In this document: in pieces, positions 7,917 to 16,668 of the stretch | How positions within the stretch are numbered: position 1 is the first letter of the stretch | How the letters are laid out: each line of letters starts with the position of its first letter | From: an uncultured Treponema sp. | GTDB taxonomy: Bacteria > Spirochaetota > Spirochaetia > Treponematales > Treponemataceae | Length of the DNA stretch: 50,709 nt | Assembly (NCBI GenBank): GCA_946540605.1 | Contig: CAMNIU010000131.1 | Location: forward strand, 1 to 50,709 | Direction: 5' to 3' | Notes under the pieces: model-generated | The model's database searches: none | What the model saw: only the letters and a program-made list of their open reading frames with translations | What the model was told of the DNA's origin: nothing | Made by a program: the position numbers and the translations under genes

Positions 7917-9917
7917 TTATTTCTTTATTTTTCTTACAGGAATAATCGTAAAGTTAATACTCTTTTCTGTTTCACGGCCTGGTTCAATATTTACATCCCA
8001 GAATATAGAAGCAGTATGTGTAATTGCAACTGGTGCAATTTTATTTCCATCAAAACCAGGTCTATTATATTTTATAGGATTATAACAGAAACTGCATTTT
8101 TCATTAGGTTCAAAAACAAAAGAAACTCCGTTAGGCTGATTAGAAACGCGAACAACCTGTACGTTATTTAGTTTTCCTTTTTTATTTAATGCTTCTGTTG
8201 ATTTTGAAAAATCAAAATTGAATACATCACCATTATCAAGTGTTTCAATATTTATGCCTGATTTGGAGTTTAAAGTAAATGAAACATCGGAAATATTTGA
8301 TTCAACAGCAAATTTTGCTTTAAGAGGTTTTTCACTTTCATTACGGATAATGTACTGAACATACATTCCAGTTGAATTGATTACATATTTTTTGCGGAGA
8401 TAAATTGTCTGTCCGGTTGGTTTCCATACAGCTCTTGCACACAACTGAACTTCATGATGTTTTGAGATATATTTTAATTGTGAATACTGAATTCTGGAGA
8501 AAACACCATCCCCGGCTGGTTCACCACGAATATATAATTCAAGCTGATTTTCTGTAAAAAGATGATCAATAAAGAATCCTCTTTCATAATTATCATCATG
8601 TCCATCAAATTCAAATTTACGTTTTAAATTGTCTGCATAATTACAGTAATCTTTAATAATATCTAATTCTGGAACACTACCACCTGCAAGAGAAATATAG
8701 GCAAAATACTGTTCCATGCGGCAAACATATTCATCAATACCATCATTGTCATAATCATAACAGGTAACTGATTCTTCAAATTTACCGTCGCCTCTAAGCA
8801 TTTTTTCTGCTTCATTTAAATATTTATATGCCTGCTGACGATAGGTGGCATTAAACTGAGGTTCGTTTGCTGTACATAAAAGAGTCATTCCATTTTGAGC
8901 CTGCCAGAGTTTTTCACGGGCAGTCTTCTTTCTCATTTTGTCAGTTTTACATTGATTTACGAGAAGACTCAGATACATCATTCGGTTATACAGCTTTTTA
9001 CTTTCATTGAAGGTATTTAGAAAATCAAAAACATTTACCTGATATTTATTTGTCTTTTCTGTACTGCTGATTGAAGTAATTTTTGAAACTTCATCACTAA
9101 TTCCAATCGGAATATAAGATGGAATTTTAATTTTTACTCCGGCTGTTCTATAGTTATTTAAGGTTGTTAGTTTTACTCTTCCTGAATCGTTGGCCTGAAT
9201 ATATTTTCCAAGCTGTTCAAACCATTTTGCTTCGTTTAATTTTGAAACCATTTCTGGTGTGAGTGAAATAGCAATGATTCTGTCGGCATCGAGCTGAAGA
9301 TGATTATCCTTTTTTTCAACTTTTAAAACTGCTTTTTCAATGTTATAGATAAACTCATCTGGAAGCATCTGTTCATCTGGAAGTAAATCATTATAATACG
9401 GAAATATATCCACATTCTTTCCAAGATCACTCATAAAAATTGGAAGGAATGATCTTTTGCTTTCTGGAATAATTGAACTGTTTAAAATTACATATTCAAT
9501 TCCACAAGTATGAATGTTATTTACAAGAGAAGAATCCCAGCAATCCTGAAAGAGTGTCATACCTCTTGGACGTTTTCCAAAGGTAGCCCGAATTTCAGAA
9601 GTTAAAAGATCTATTTGTCCATTTCTGTCAGCAGAATTTAAAAGCGGAAGAAGCGGATCATTATAACCACCACCAAGAATTTCTACCTGTTTGCGGTCTG
9701 TAAGTTCACGAAGAATTGTAATAAGTTCATTTTTTCTTTTCTTAAAGAATTGAATTTGTGGACCGGAAAAGGCAAATGACATTGGGAATGAAGGATGTGA
9801 ATAAAGATATTTTAATACTGGCTTATAAATGGTCTGAAAGCTCTTTTCAAGAACTTCTGTGCTTTCTGTAAAAACAGGCACTGACTTTACAATGAAGCTG
9901 ACGTATATTGACCCCAT
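7917..9917 (-). CDS. GH57 4-alpha-glucanotransferase-like protein, probably catalytically inactive
   Basis: 666 aa. The architecture matches GH57 glucanotransferases: an N-terminal barrel (SFPMSFAFSGPQIQFF; KQVEILGGGYNDPLLPLL; CGIEYVILNSS), a helical middle part, and a C-terminal beta-sandwich (DUF1926 type) with CYDYDNDGIDEYVCRMEQ and HDDNYERGFFIDHLF. Where active enzymes have HNHQP this protein has IVKSVP. The TERVW segment with the catalytic Glu reads FQDCW, and the DDGEKFG segment appears as SLTPEMVSK. My alignment by eye therefore suggests loss of the active site. It lies 111 nt downstream of rnfB on the same strand. Shine-Dalgarno AAAGGATA supports the start. A carbohydrate-binding or regulatory role is possible. 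Confidence 0.75.
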   Translation of the reverse strand: MGSIYVSFIVKSVPVFTESTEVLEKSFQTIYKPVLKYLYSHPSFPMSFAFSGPQIQFFKKRKNELITILRELTDRKQVEILGGGYNDPLLPLLNSADRNGQIDLLTSEIRATFGKRPRGMTLFQDCWDSSLVNNIHTCGIEYVILNSSIIPESKRSFLPIFMSDLGKNVDIFPYYNDLLPDEQMLPDEFIYNIEKAVLKVEKKDNHLQLDADRIIAISLTPEMVSKLNEAKWFEQLGKYIQANDSGRVKLTTLNNYRTAGVKIKIPSYIPIGISDEVSKITSISSTEKTNKYQVNVFDFLNTFNESKKLYNRMMYLSLLVNQCKTDKMRKKTAREKLWQAQNGMTLLCTANEPQFNATYRQQAYKYLNEAEKMLRGDGKFEESVTCYDYDNDGIDEYVCRMEQYFAYISLAGGSVPELDIIKDYCNYADNLKRKFEFDGHDDNYERGFFIDHLFTENQLELYIRGEPAGDGVFSRIQYSQLKYISKHHEVQLCARAVWKPTGQTIYLRKKYVINSTGMYVQYIIRNESEKPLKAKFAVESNISDVSFTLNSKSGINIETLDNGDVFNFDFSKSTEALNKKGKLNNVQVVRVSNQPNGVSFVFEPNEKCSFCYNPIKYNRPGFDGNKIAPVAITHTASIFWDVNIEPGRETEKSINFTIIPVRKIKK

Positions 9918-10028
9918 TATCCTTTATACGGCATCCCACCAAAAGCCGATATTCACTCCTTTTCTTAAATTATTATATTAAAAATAATACCCTTCCCCAA
10001 AGGTATTTCTCTCCGAAGAACAATAAAA

Positions 10029-10634
10029 TTATCTAAATCGTTTTATTATTCTATAACAATATTCCCATATTTTAAAGTCTTTTTTATCATTCCAGGTAAC
10101 ATTTTCTTCAACTTTCAGCTTTGTACATGAAGTCATATCAGAAGAATCATTATTGCAAACAACCATTTTTTTTGTGTCTTTTGGAATCAGTTTGATTATA
10201 TGCTGAGGACATACAAGAACACATTTCCCACAACCACAACAATTGCTTGTTACAACAGCTGTCATATTCTTTATTACTATTGCTTCCTGAGGACAGATTT
10301 TTGTGCAGTCACCAAGACCAAGACATGCAAAGTGACAATCAAGTGCTGAACCATATACAGTTTTTGCCATTACACAGGTATACTCACTGTTATACATAGA
10401 ACGTTCAAGACTACACTCTTTGTTGCAGGAGCACATAACATAAGCTTTTTCTGCAGAAGGACTATATTTTTTTTCTTCAGGTAAAATAACAGGAGAAAGA
10501 GATAGCGGAACAAGTGGGTCTTCCTTTTTCTTATCTTCCTTGTTAATTGATGGAATAAAAATATAAAGTGTAAAAAAAGCGAGAAGAATTAAAAGCAGAA
10601 TAAAAATTACAAATAGAATGATTTTCAGAATCAT
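10029..10634 (-). CDS. rnfB: RnfB-like ferredoxin subunit of Rnf complex (shortened)
   Basis: 201 aa. One N-terminal membrane helix (MILKIILFVIFILLLILLAF) is followed by a cytoplasmic ferredoxin-like part. CHFACLGLGDCTKICPQEAI and CCGCGKCVLVCPQHI are two [4Fe-4S] motifs in the RnfB order, preceded by YVMCSCNKEC. The N-terminal CDGCG-type Fe-S domain (PF04060) usual in RnfB is absent and the protein is clearly shorter than typical RnfB. RnfB receives electrons from or passes them to ferredoxin. The start overlaps rnfA by 4 nt, indicating coupling. It is the last gene of the rnf cluster. Confidence 0.82.
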   Translation of the reverse strand: MILKIILFVIFILLLILLAFFTLYIFIPSINKEDKKKEDPLVPLSLSPVILPEEKKYSPSAEKAYVMCSCNKECSLERSMYNSEYTCVMAKTVYGSALDCHFACLGLGDCTKICPQEAIVIKNMTAVVTSNCCGCGKCVLVCPQHIIKLIPKDTKKMVVCNNDSSDMTSCTKLKVEENVTWNDKKDFKIWEYCYRIIKRFR

Positions 10635-11194
10635 TGAATTGCCCCCGGATTAAGCCATGCAATATCCCAAACTGAAAGCAGAAGAATTAGAACTGCTAAA
10701 AAGATAAAGTAGAGACTGTAATATTTTTCATCAAGAAGTCTTCCATTGCTGCATACTCGTCTTCTAAAAGTAAGACTGAATGGTATGATTATCAGCATGG
10801 AAATGAGTCCACTCATGCTTATAAAAAGTGTAAAAAGTAGAGAGGAACTTTCTTCGATTGAAAGTAAAATCAAAAGGTAAGAAACTGCAAATTCAGATGT
10901 TGTATGTCCGGTTGTAAGGCGTACAATTCCTCCAAGGAAGGTGCTTATACAAGCATAAACAATAAAGCATACAAGAGGATATAATTCTGTTATTGTAAGT
11001 GGAACCAAAAGATAATATGTTATAAGCCAGGAAATTACAGCTGATGAAACAATAGATATTGCTCCCTTAATGTAATAAATCGGCTCGTTGAATTTTACAA
11101 TTCCAATTTCTGCAATTTTATTCAGACCGATTCCGTAAATAAGTACGACAGAAGAAAAAATTGAATAATATAAGAATGTGTACAAATAAATCAT
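10631..11194 (-). CDS. rnfA: RnfA-like membrane subunit of Rnf complex
   Basis: 187 aa, about six hydrophobic helices, matching the RnfA/RnfE/NqrD/NqrE family length. Conserved family elements are loose: GIGLNKIAEIGI near the N-terminus, FLGGIVRLT in the middle, and FRRRVCSNGRLLDEKYYSLYFIFLA at the C-terminus. In characterised Rnf, RnfA and RnfE together hold an Fe-S centre in the membrane and form part of the ion path. Assignment between RnfA and RnfE rests mainly on gene order C-D-G-E-A-B. It overlaps rnfB by 4 nt and is separated from rnfE by 1 nt. Confidence 0.75.
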   Translation of the reverse strand: MIYLYTFLYYSIFSSVVLIYGIGLNKIAEIGIVKFNEPIYYIKGAISIVSSAVISWLITYYLLVPLTITELYPLVCFIVYACISTFLGGIVRLTTGHTTSEFAVSYLLILLSIEESSSLLFTLFISMSGLISMLIIIPFSLTFRRRVCSNGRLLDEKYYSLYFIFLAVLILLLSVWDIAWLNPGAIQ

Positions 11195-11195
11195 T

Positions 11196-11807
11196 TTATT
11201 CTCCCCTGCCTGATATAATTCTTGCCTTATTTCGAATGAACATAAATAAATAAATTACAAGGCCTGTAAGAACGAGTGCTCCGGAAATTGAAGCAAAGAA
11301 CGTAAATATTCCTACCTTGTCTGGATTAAGAATTACCTTTTCAAAAATTCTATGATTCTTTCCAAAGAAAGTAAAAGTTCCATAACCTGCAATATCACGG
11401 AAAAGGAAGAATAAAAGAATCATCAATGAAAAAATAAGTGTACTGAAAAGGTTTGACTTTAAGCGTACTGGAAGAGGCTCTTCAAAATCTGTAAAAAGAG
11501 TATGTGTCAGGAATACAGAAACTGGCGGCAGATAAAGCAAAAATCCAAGGTTTAAGGCAATTTCTGTGTATGTAAGAACCAGAATCTGACGGTATAAAAG
11601 TGTAATTGAAATCATAAACAACATTACAAAATAGGTTCTGATTTCATTAAATTTCAACTTAGATACAAGAGAATTTACGAGAATTCCAAGTACTTCAAGA
11701 ATAAAAAGTTCAAGAATTAAAGTAAAGCCTAAAACAAAACGGCCTGGAGTAGGAATTGTGAGCGCCAGAAAAGACGCAATATACATAAAAGATTTTTTCT
11801 GTTTCAT
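11196..11807 (-). CDS. rnfE: RnfE-like membrane subunit of Rnf complex
   Basis: 203 aa with six predicted membrane helices. The family resemblance includes LALTIPTPGRFVLGFTLI near the start and a cytoplasmic loop with FTDFEEPLPVRLKSN, followed by LFFLFRDIAGYGTFTF, resembling the RE.L..G end region of RnfE. Pairs with RnfA in the membrane core. It sits between the RnfG-position gene (12 nt gap) and rnfA (1 nt gap), so it belongs to the same transcript. The sequence is divergent compared with classical RnfE; the subunit call depends on position. Confidence 0.75.
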   Translation of the reverse strand: MKQKKSFMYIASFLALTIPTPGRFVLGFTLILELFILEVLGILVNSLVSKLKFNEIRTYFVMLFMISITLLYRQILVLTYTEIALNLGFLLYLPPVSVFLTHTLFTDFEEPLPVRLKSNLFSTLIFSLMILLFFLFRDIAGYGTFTFFGKNHRIFEKVILNPDKVGIFTFFASISGALVLTGLVIYLFMFIRNKARIISGRGE

Positions 11808-11819
11808 AACTGCACTTCC

Positions 11820-12278
11820 CTATTTTAGCATTTCTACAATGCGTTGGCTCCAATATTCTACACGGCGACCTGTATAAGAGTTTTTAAGCTGAACGGCAAC
11901 TCTTCCGTGTAAAGATGAATATCCTTTAAAATCAATTTTTCCATCATTCTGTACAATGAACACACCGCAGTGAGGACCATAAAATGTCTGAATACGAATG
12001 ATTATGGCCTTACCTGTTTCACCACTTTTTTTATTTCGTGCATCATAACATGCAGCGCCTGCAGAAAGTGGATTTGTTATTCTTACTGACTTTCCAATTT
12101 CCCAGGTATCTGGCTCAGATTCTGCAAGTGTATATTCCACTGCAGCCTTAAGATTTTTGTCCCAGGATTTTTGAGAGACCTTGATTACATATATAAGAAT
12201 ACCAAAAACTGCAGCGGCAATTACAACAAAAATTGCATAATTTATAAAGAAATTTTTATAGGAAATTTCCTGTTTCAT
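11820..12278 (-). CDS. rnfG: RnfG-position periplasmic subunit lacking the FMN-attachment motif
   Basis: 152 aa: one N-terminal membrane helix (FFINYAIFVVIAAAVFGILI) and a small extracytoplasmic domain. It occupies the rnfG slot between rnfD and rnfE. Typical RnfG is about 200 aa and ends with an SGAT(S/T) motif whose Thr carries covalent FMN. Here the C-terminus reads YTGRRVEYWSQRIVEMLK and I find no SGAT-like motif anywhere. The ending IQTFYGPHCGVFIVQNDG and FKGYSSLHGR is beta-rich and resembles part of the FMN-binding domain only loosely. It overlaps rnfD by 4 nt. It may be a degenerate RnfG or a lineage-specific substitute. Confidence 0.55.
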   Translation of the reverse strand: MKQEISYKNFFINYAIFVVIAAAVFGILIYVIKVSQKSWDKNLKAAVEYTLAESEPDTWEIGKSVRITNPLSAGAACYDARNKKSGETGKAIIIRIQTFYGPHCGVFIVQNDGKIDFKGYSSLHGRVAVQLKNSYTGRRVEYWSQRIVEMLK

Positions 12279-13372
12279 TTTTCGGCCTCCTGTTCTGCTG
12301 TAATTTTAGCCGAATATTTTGTAATAACTTTTCCTGTTATCAGTTCGTTATGTCTTTCTTCAAAGACACGGATAACCATACTTATTATATTTGAAAGCAA
12401 AACTGTATATACCATTCCTACAGGAGAAGTTCCACAGCCAATAATCAAAAAAGCTGTAAAGCCTGAAAGAACTCCTAATAAAATTTTTCCTTGTACTGTT
12501 ACTGGAATTGTACCATACCATTGAATTAAGAAAACACAGCAGAAAAGGACTCCGCTTGTGAGCAAGGCAAGAATTATATCACCTTGATTAAAGTTACCGC
12601 CAAAAAGAAACGGTACAAAGAGACGTACAAGTGTAGCATATACAAATAAAAATATTGATGGAATAATCAATGAAAAAGCATTATCAGAAAAAATTATGAT
12701 AGATGAAATTATTGTCAACAAATTAAATCTGAAGGCCGGGATTATAGAATGTGAATCCCAAAAAAGTGAAATAAACCCTTCTGGAATAGTTATCTTGAAA
12801 AAATCAAAAATATATTTATTCAAAAAGGAAGTTATAGAACTGTCAAAACTATAGATAGGAAAAGTACCGTTTTCCAAAAGATATACCGAAGTATTTCTAA
12901 GACTTAAAAGTCCGCTCGAAACTTCAAAGTTAGGAAAATAATTTCTACCAACAAACCATGCAATAATAACTGCAATAGTAGCCGTATTCAGCCAGTTGTT
13001 TATTCCTTTAAATACAATACAACGCGAAACAACTATTGTAGAGAAAGAAATGACAAAAGCTGTAAATGGTGGAAATTGTTCAGGTAAAAGTAGCCCTACT
13101 AAAAGTCCCTGAATTGCAATATTCATTATATTGAATAAAGGTTCTTTAGAGATAAAATAGTTTACAGCAGATGCAGCAAGCGCACCTAAAAGTGTTGCTA
13201 GAATAACTATAAGTGCACTGTAACTTTTTGTTACGCCGAGCATAATAATCTGCAGTGAAAGCAGAATTATAAAGCGGATAGAAACAGAGGAAATTGACGG
13301 AATATTATAAACAAAAGGCTTAACAGATATACGGCCAGATTTTAATTTTTTTTCTTTAGATGAATTACTCAT
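12275..13372 (-). CDS. rnfD: RnfD-like membrane subunit of Rnf complex
   Basis: 365 aa, about nine to ten membrane helices. The RnfD/NqrB signature is visible around FNIMNIAIQGLLVGLLLPEQ (compare the usual 'D.S..vTGlLLal.LPp') and near the end at GCGTSPVGMVYTVLLSNIIS. In active RnfD a Thr in an SGAT-type motif in a periplasmic loop binds FMN covalently; I cannot find such a motif in the expected loop after YSFDSSITSFLNKYI. It follows rnfC by 9 nt and overlaps the next gene by 4 nt. Membrane location and family are convincing; cofactor content is doubtful. Confidence 0.8.
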   Translation of the reverse strand: MSNSSKEKKLKSGRISVKPFVYNIPSISSVSIRFIILLSLQIIMLGVTKSYSALIVILATLLGALAASAVNYFISKEPLFNIMNIAIQGLLVGLLLPEQFPPFTAFVISFSTIVVSRCIVFKGINNWLNTATIAVIIAWFVGRNYFPNFEVSSGLLSLRNTSVYLLENGTFPIYSFDSSITSFLNKYIFDFFKITIPEGFISLFWDSHSIIPAFRFNLLTIISSIIIFSDNAFSLIIPSIFLFVYATLVRLFVPFLFGGNFNQGDIILALLTSGVLFCCVFLIQWYGTIPVTVQGKILLGVLSGFTAFLIIGCGTSPVGMVYTVLLSNIISMVIRVFEERHNELITGKVITKYSAKITAEQEAEK

Positions 13373-13381
13373 AACTGTCTC

Positions 13382-14692
13382 CTATTCCTCCGTTATTTTA
13401 TTTTTTAGAACTTTAATAGTTTGACAAAGCGGTAATCTTGCCGGACAAACTGTATTACATAAACCGCATTCGATACAAGCCAGAGATGAAGCTGTAAATC
13501 TTTCATTCAAAAGCTTATAGTTTACAGTATGATTGTAAAGAATATCTGGAGAAAGCTTTACAGGACAGGCGAATCTACAGTTACCGCAATTGATGCAGGA
13601 ATAAACCTGTTCATCTGTCCTTCTCTTTTTTGAAAGAAATTCAACAGATTTAACATATTTAGTAATTGGAATATCAAGACTCTGAACAGAAATACCACAA
13701 AGCATTCCGTTTATGATTATATGAGCAGGATCTTTTACAAATCCTCCGAGGTGAGAAACCAGTTCACGCAATGTAATTCCAATTTTGACTTCAAGAAGAC
13801 AAGATGCATTAAGACAATCACCTGAAAAATGAACAAATCTGTCTACAGAAGGAATTGAAAGCCCCGCTGCTTTATAAACTTCATAGGCGGTAGAAGCATC
13901 AACAAATAAATCACTCTTAGAAATGCAGAATACGCAGGTACGTTTAAGAGGTCCTCGAACAAAGGCAGAAACAATCTCTCTTGGAGTTCCGCATGGATAA
14001 CGGCGGATATTCATTTCCAACGCTTTTATATCTTTATATTCTTCATTTTTAAATATTTCTTTATCTGCAAATTTCTGATCTATAGCAAAAACAATACCTT
14101 TTGCATTAATAGCCTTTGCAAGGATTCTGGCTCCTTTTACAAGCTGATCAAAATAAAATTTACTTATAAGTGAATCTGTAACTCTATAAGGGTCTTCATC
14201 AAAAAGTCTTACAATAATATTTTCTGGCTTTCTTTTAGCCTCAAGCATTTTTTCAATCTGAAGTCCAAGATTCTCTGGAATAGAAGTTTTAAAGGTATTT
14301 AAAACACCAAGCTCTTTTAACTTAGAAGGAATTTCAGCGCCAATTAAAGTTGATGCAGTTTTTTCTGAATGCTTTTTACCGAGGAATGAAAAAGCTCCTC
14401 CAAATCTGATTTTTACGCAAAATTCCTGTCTGCCATCTGGAGCTACAATCGGTTCAATTGCTGTTACTGTTCCTGGAACTGAGGAATGAATATATGTTTT
14501 TTTACCAGGAGTAAGTTCTGTTTCTGCAATAACATCACCTTCGTGAACAATATCTCCAACTTTTACAAGAGGTTTGTAATTACTGCCTGCTTCCTGTGAT
14601 AGTGGAATAGATACAAAACGAGGTAAAAAATCTTTTTGAGAATCTTTATAATCTTTAATAACAGACGAAACTATCGGGTTATTTGAATTCAT
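13382..14692 (-). CDS. rnfC: RnfC-like Fe-S subunit of Rnf complex with degenerate nucleotide/FMN site
   Basis: 436 aa, soluble. An N-terminal biotinyl-lipoyl-like barrel (KPLVKVGDIVHEGDVIAE; HSSVPGTVTAIEPI) is followed by the Nqo1-like domain, a SLBB-like region, and two C-terminal [4Fe-4S] motifs (CINCGNCRFACP and CIECGLCNTVCP). In active RnfC the FMN/NADH site carries GLGGAGFPT and GAECEPY; here the equivalent regions read LIGAEIPSKLKEL and RLFDEDPYRVT, so the glycine-rich motif is gone. The start overlaps the upstream 462-aa membrane protein by 4 nt (ATGA). The protein may take electrons from a partner other than NADH. Confidence 0.85.
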   Translation of the reverse strand: MNSNNPIVSSVIKDYKDSQKDFLPRFVSIPLSQEAGSNYKPLVKVGDIVHEGDVIAETELTPGKKTYIHSSVPGTVTAIEPIVAPDGRQEFCVKIRFGGAFSFLGKKHSEKTASTLIGAEIPSKLKELGVLNTFKTSIPENLGLQIEKMLEAKRKPENIIVRLFDEDPYRVTDSLISKFYFDQLVKGARILAKAINAKGIVFAIDQKFADKEIFKNEEYKDIKALEMNIRRYPCGTPREIVSAFVRGPLKRTCVFCISKSDLFVDASTAYEVYKAAGLSIPSVDRFVHFSGDCLNASCLLEVKIGITLRELVSHLGGFVKDPAHIIINGMLCGISVQSLDIPITKYVKSVEFLSKKRRTDEQVYSCINCGNCRFACPVKLSPDILYNHTVNYKLLNERFTASSLACIECGLCNTVCPARLPLCQTIKVLKNKITEE

Positions 14693-16077
14693 TTATTAAT
14701 ACCTTTTCTTATAATAATGGAAATATAGATAAAAAGTAATATAAAAACGCAAATAAACATCATAATTATGCCAAATAAATTTATATGGCTTGAAGTTAAT
14801 GCAGAATATCCGGCTGTAAAATCTTCTCCTTCTGATTTCATAACTTTTTCAACTGAATTAAATTTTAAGGAATCTATTCCATCAAAAGCTTCGCGGCGGA
14901 AACTGTCATCATAATGCATAGTTTGAATATGAGGCGTAATGATTCCACTATCTGGATTTTCTGTAAAGGTCTGGAACTCAACAGATTCTTTATTATCCAA
15001 CGACTGTTCATTGAGTGATTTATAAGGAGCAGTACGAACATTCCAGTTCCAGCGATAAAACTCTTCAAGTTGTGGAAGATTATCATTTTGAATTGATGAT
15101 GAGGATGGGAGTAGAAGTTTTGAACCTCGTGATTTTACAGAATCTGTTGAAGTTAAAAAGAATAATGCAATAACCAGTAAAGCTGCTGCAGTTGAAACTC
15201 CAAGAGTAACAGAGGCTTTTCCTGCAAATATAGAAATACTTTTTGCAGGACGAATAAATACCGGAACAAAAGGTCTTTTAGTACGAATATATTTTTCTAA
15301 TTCATAAATGCTTAATAATGCAGCTCCAGTACCGCAAGCAGAAACAATGAACCAGAATCCGGAAGCAATTGATCCGGCAAAAGAACAAACAATGGAAACT
15401 CCAAGCATTGCAGGAACAAAGCGACGGCTTATAAGCCAGCTTACTGCTCCCCTCCTTTTCCATACATTAGCTGCAAACAATAAACATAAAAGTACAAGGC
15501 AGGTAGCCGTAGCAACAGGATAAAAAGGATTACTGAATAAATATACCAGCGGAATCACAGCACCGCACGCAAAAACGATTTTATTTTTTACAAATAATAA
15601 TAACATTGCTGTAAGCAATACACAAATCAGAGGCAAAAGCCATGGATAAGATGCAGAAGTGTCAGTAACGCAGGGAATACCATAACTTTCAATTAATTGA
15701 ACGGCATCTCCAAGTTTTGACTTATATTCAGACGGAATATAATAAAGTCTATAAGCAGATGCTTTATCAAAAAAGAATGCTTTTCGCTTTGTTGTATATT
15801 CGTAATCTTTAGAGCCATAGTTCAGACGAAGCATGGAAATTTCAATTGAATTTTCATTTAAGGAAACAGGAAGAAACTGACCGGAAAGATACACCGCATC
15901 CTGAATTTCACATTTTGTCAGAGCTGTTAATATTTTTGAATCTTCAGAATCTGCTGGTACATAGAGAACATTATACTCTTTCCAAAGCTGTCCGGATGGT
16001 ACTGAGCGAAAAGAAATTAATAGAATAAGTGAAATAAGAAAAACAAACGGTGAAATAAACTTTGTATACTTATTCAT
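14689..16077 (-). CDS. Unrecognised multi-helix membrane protein in rnf operon
   Basis: 462 aa. I do not recognise a family. It has an N-terminal membrane anchor (FISPFVFLISLILLISF), a roughly 115-residue extracytoplasmic domain, a cluster of four to five helices beginning WLLPLICVLLTAMLLLFVK, another helix (VTLGVSTAAALLVIALFFL), a second extracytoplasmic domain of about 110 residues, and a C-terminal helix (IIMMFICVFILLFIYISIII). There are no Fe-S cysteine clusters or SGAT motifs. It overlaps rnfC by 4 nt and follows the DUF212 gene by 6 nt, so it is cotranscribed with rnf and could be an accessory or structural subunit. No cofactor role can be read from the sequence. Confidence 0.8.
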   Translation of the reverse strand: MNKYTKFISPFVFLISLILLISFRSVPSGQLWKEYNVLYVPADSEDSKILTALTKCEIQDAVYLSGQFLPVSLNENSIEISMLRLNYGSKDYEYTTKRKAFFFDKASAYRLYYIPSEYKSKLGDAVQLIESYGIPCVTDTSASYPWLLPLICVLLTAMLLLFVKNKIVFACGAVIPLVYLFSNPFYPVATATCLVLLCLLFAANVWKRRGAVSWLISRRFVPAMLGVSIVCSFAGSIASGFWFIVSACGTGAALLSIYELEKYIRTKRPFVPVFIRPAKSISIFAGKASVTLGVSTAAALLVIALFFLTSTDSVKSRGSKLLLPSSSSIQNDNLPQLEEFYRWNWNVRTAPYKSLNEQSLDNKESVEFQTFTENPDSGIITPHIQTMHYDDSFRREAFDGIDSLKFNSVEKVMKSEGEDFTAGYSALTSSHINLFGIIMMFICVFILLFIYISIIIRKGINK

Positions 16078-16083
16078 GGCGAA

Positions 16084-16575
16084 TTACTTCAAAAGAGAAA
16101 AAGAAAGCCCTACAAAAAAGCCTAACAGACAACCGCACAAAACTTCCATAGGTGTGTGTCCATCAACTTCTTTAAGAGGTTTATAACTTTCTATAATTCC
16201 CTTTTCCTTAAGGTCGTTTCCAATTTCGTTAATTTTTCTTGCCTGAATTCCGCTTGAACGTCTTACTCCAAAAGCATCACGAATAACAACAAGAAAAAAG
16301 CAGAGGGCAAAAATAAATAAATCAGAATGAAGTCCGTGACGGAAAGCAATTGTAACACAAAGTGATGTTACGAGAGCAGAATGGCTGGAAGGCATGCCTC
16401 CGGTGCGCCATAACATTACTTCAAATAATTCACCAAGAGAATGAATTTTACCATAAATAAGTTTTATTGCACATTTTATAAATTGAGCTCCGAGCCAGCT
16501 GAATATACATGCAAGAAGAATCGGATTATGTAAGAAAAGAATGAATTGCTCTATAAAATTTTCAGTTGGTGACAT
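16084..16575 (-). CDS. YuiD/DUF212-family membrane protein (PAP2-related)
   Basis: 163 aa from my preferred start; 177 aa in the track. The signature GGMPSSHSALVTSL and VIRDAFGVRRSSGIQARKIN, then DGHTPMEVLCGCLLG, match the DUF212 family of divergent PAP2/haloperoxidase-related membrane proteins such as B. subtilis YuiD. The family may handle lipid phosphates, but no activity is established. I choose the ATG at 16575 because it is preceded by TTTGGAATTATA and gives the family's usual N-terminus, whereas the start at 16617 lacks a Shine-Dalgarno. It is the first gene of the rnf operon, 6 nt before the next gene. Confidence 0.8.
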   Translation of the reverse strand: MSPTENFIEQFILFLHNPILLACIFSWLGAQFIKCAIKLIYGKIHSLGELFEVMLWRTGGMPSSHSALVTSLCVTIAFRHGLHSDLFIFALCFFLVVIRDAFGVRRSSGIQARKINEIGNDLKEKGIIESYKPLKEVDGHTPMEVLCGCLLGFFVGLSFSLLK

Positions 16576-16653
16576 ATAATTCCAAATAAAAAAATATACA
16601 TATATAGTATCACTCATAAGTGAAATTTACTAGTAGATTTTTTTAAAAATGCA

Positions 16654-16659
16654 TATACT
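16654..16659 (+). promoter_or_regulatory. -10 box of the RluA-type gene (leaderless candidate)
   Basis: TATACT ends 9 nt before the ATG at 16669. No Shine-Dalgarno precedes the ATG, so the transcript may begin within a few bases of the start codon. No good -35 is visible at 17 nt spacing, so support is moderate. Confidence 0.45.
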
Positions 16660-16668
16660 TTAATTAAG

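Noticed and set aside
8750-8800. DYDNDGIDE in the GH57-like protein as an EF-hand regulatory domain
   Set aside because: This Asp-rich loop is part of the usual beta-sandwich region of GH57 glucanotransferases, so a separate calcium-sensor domain is not supported.
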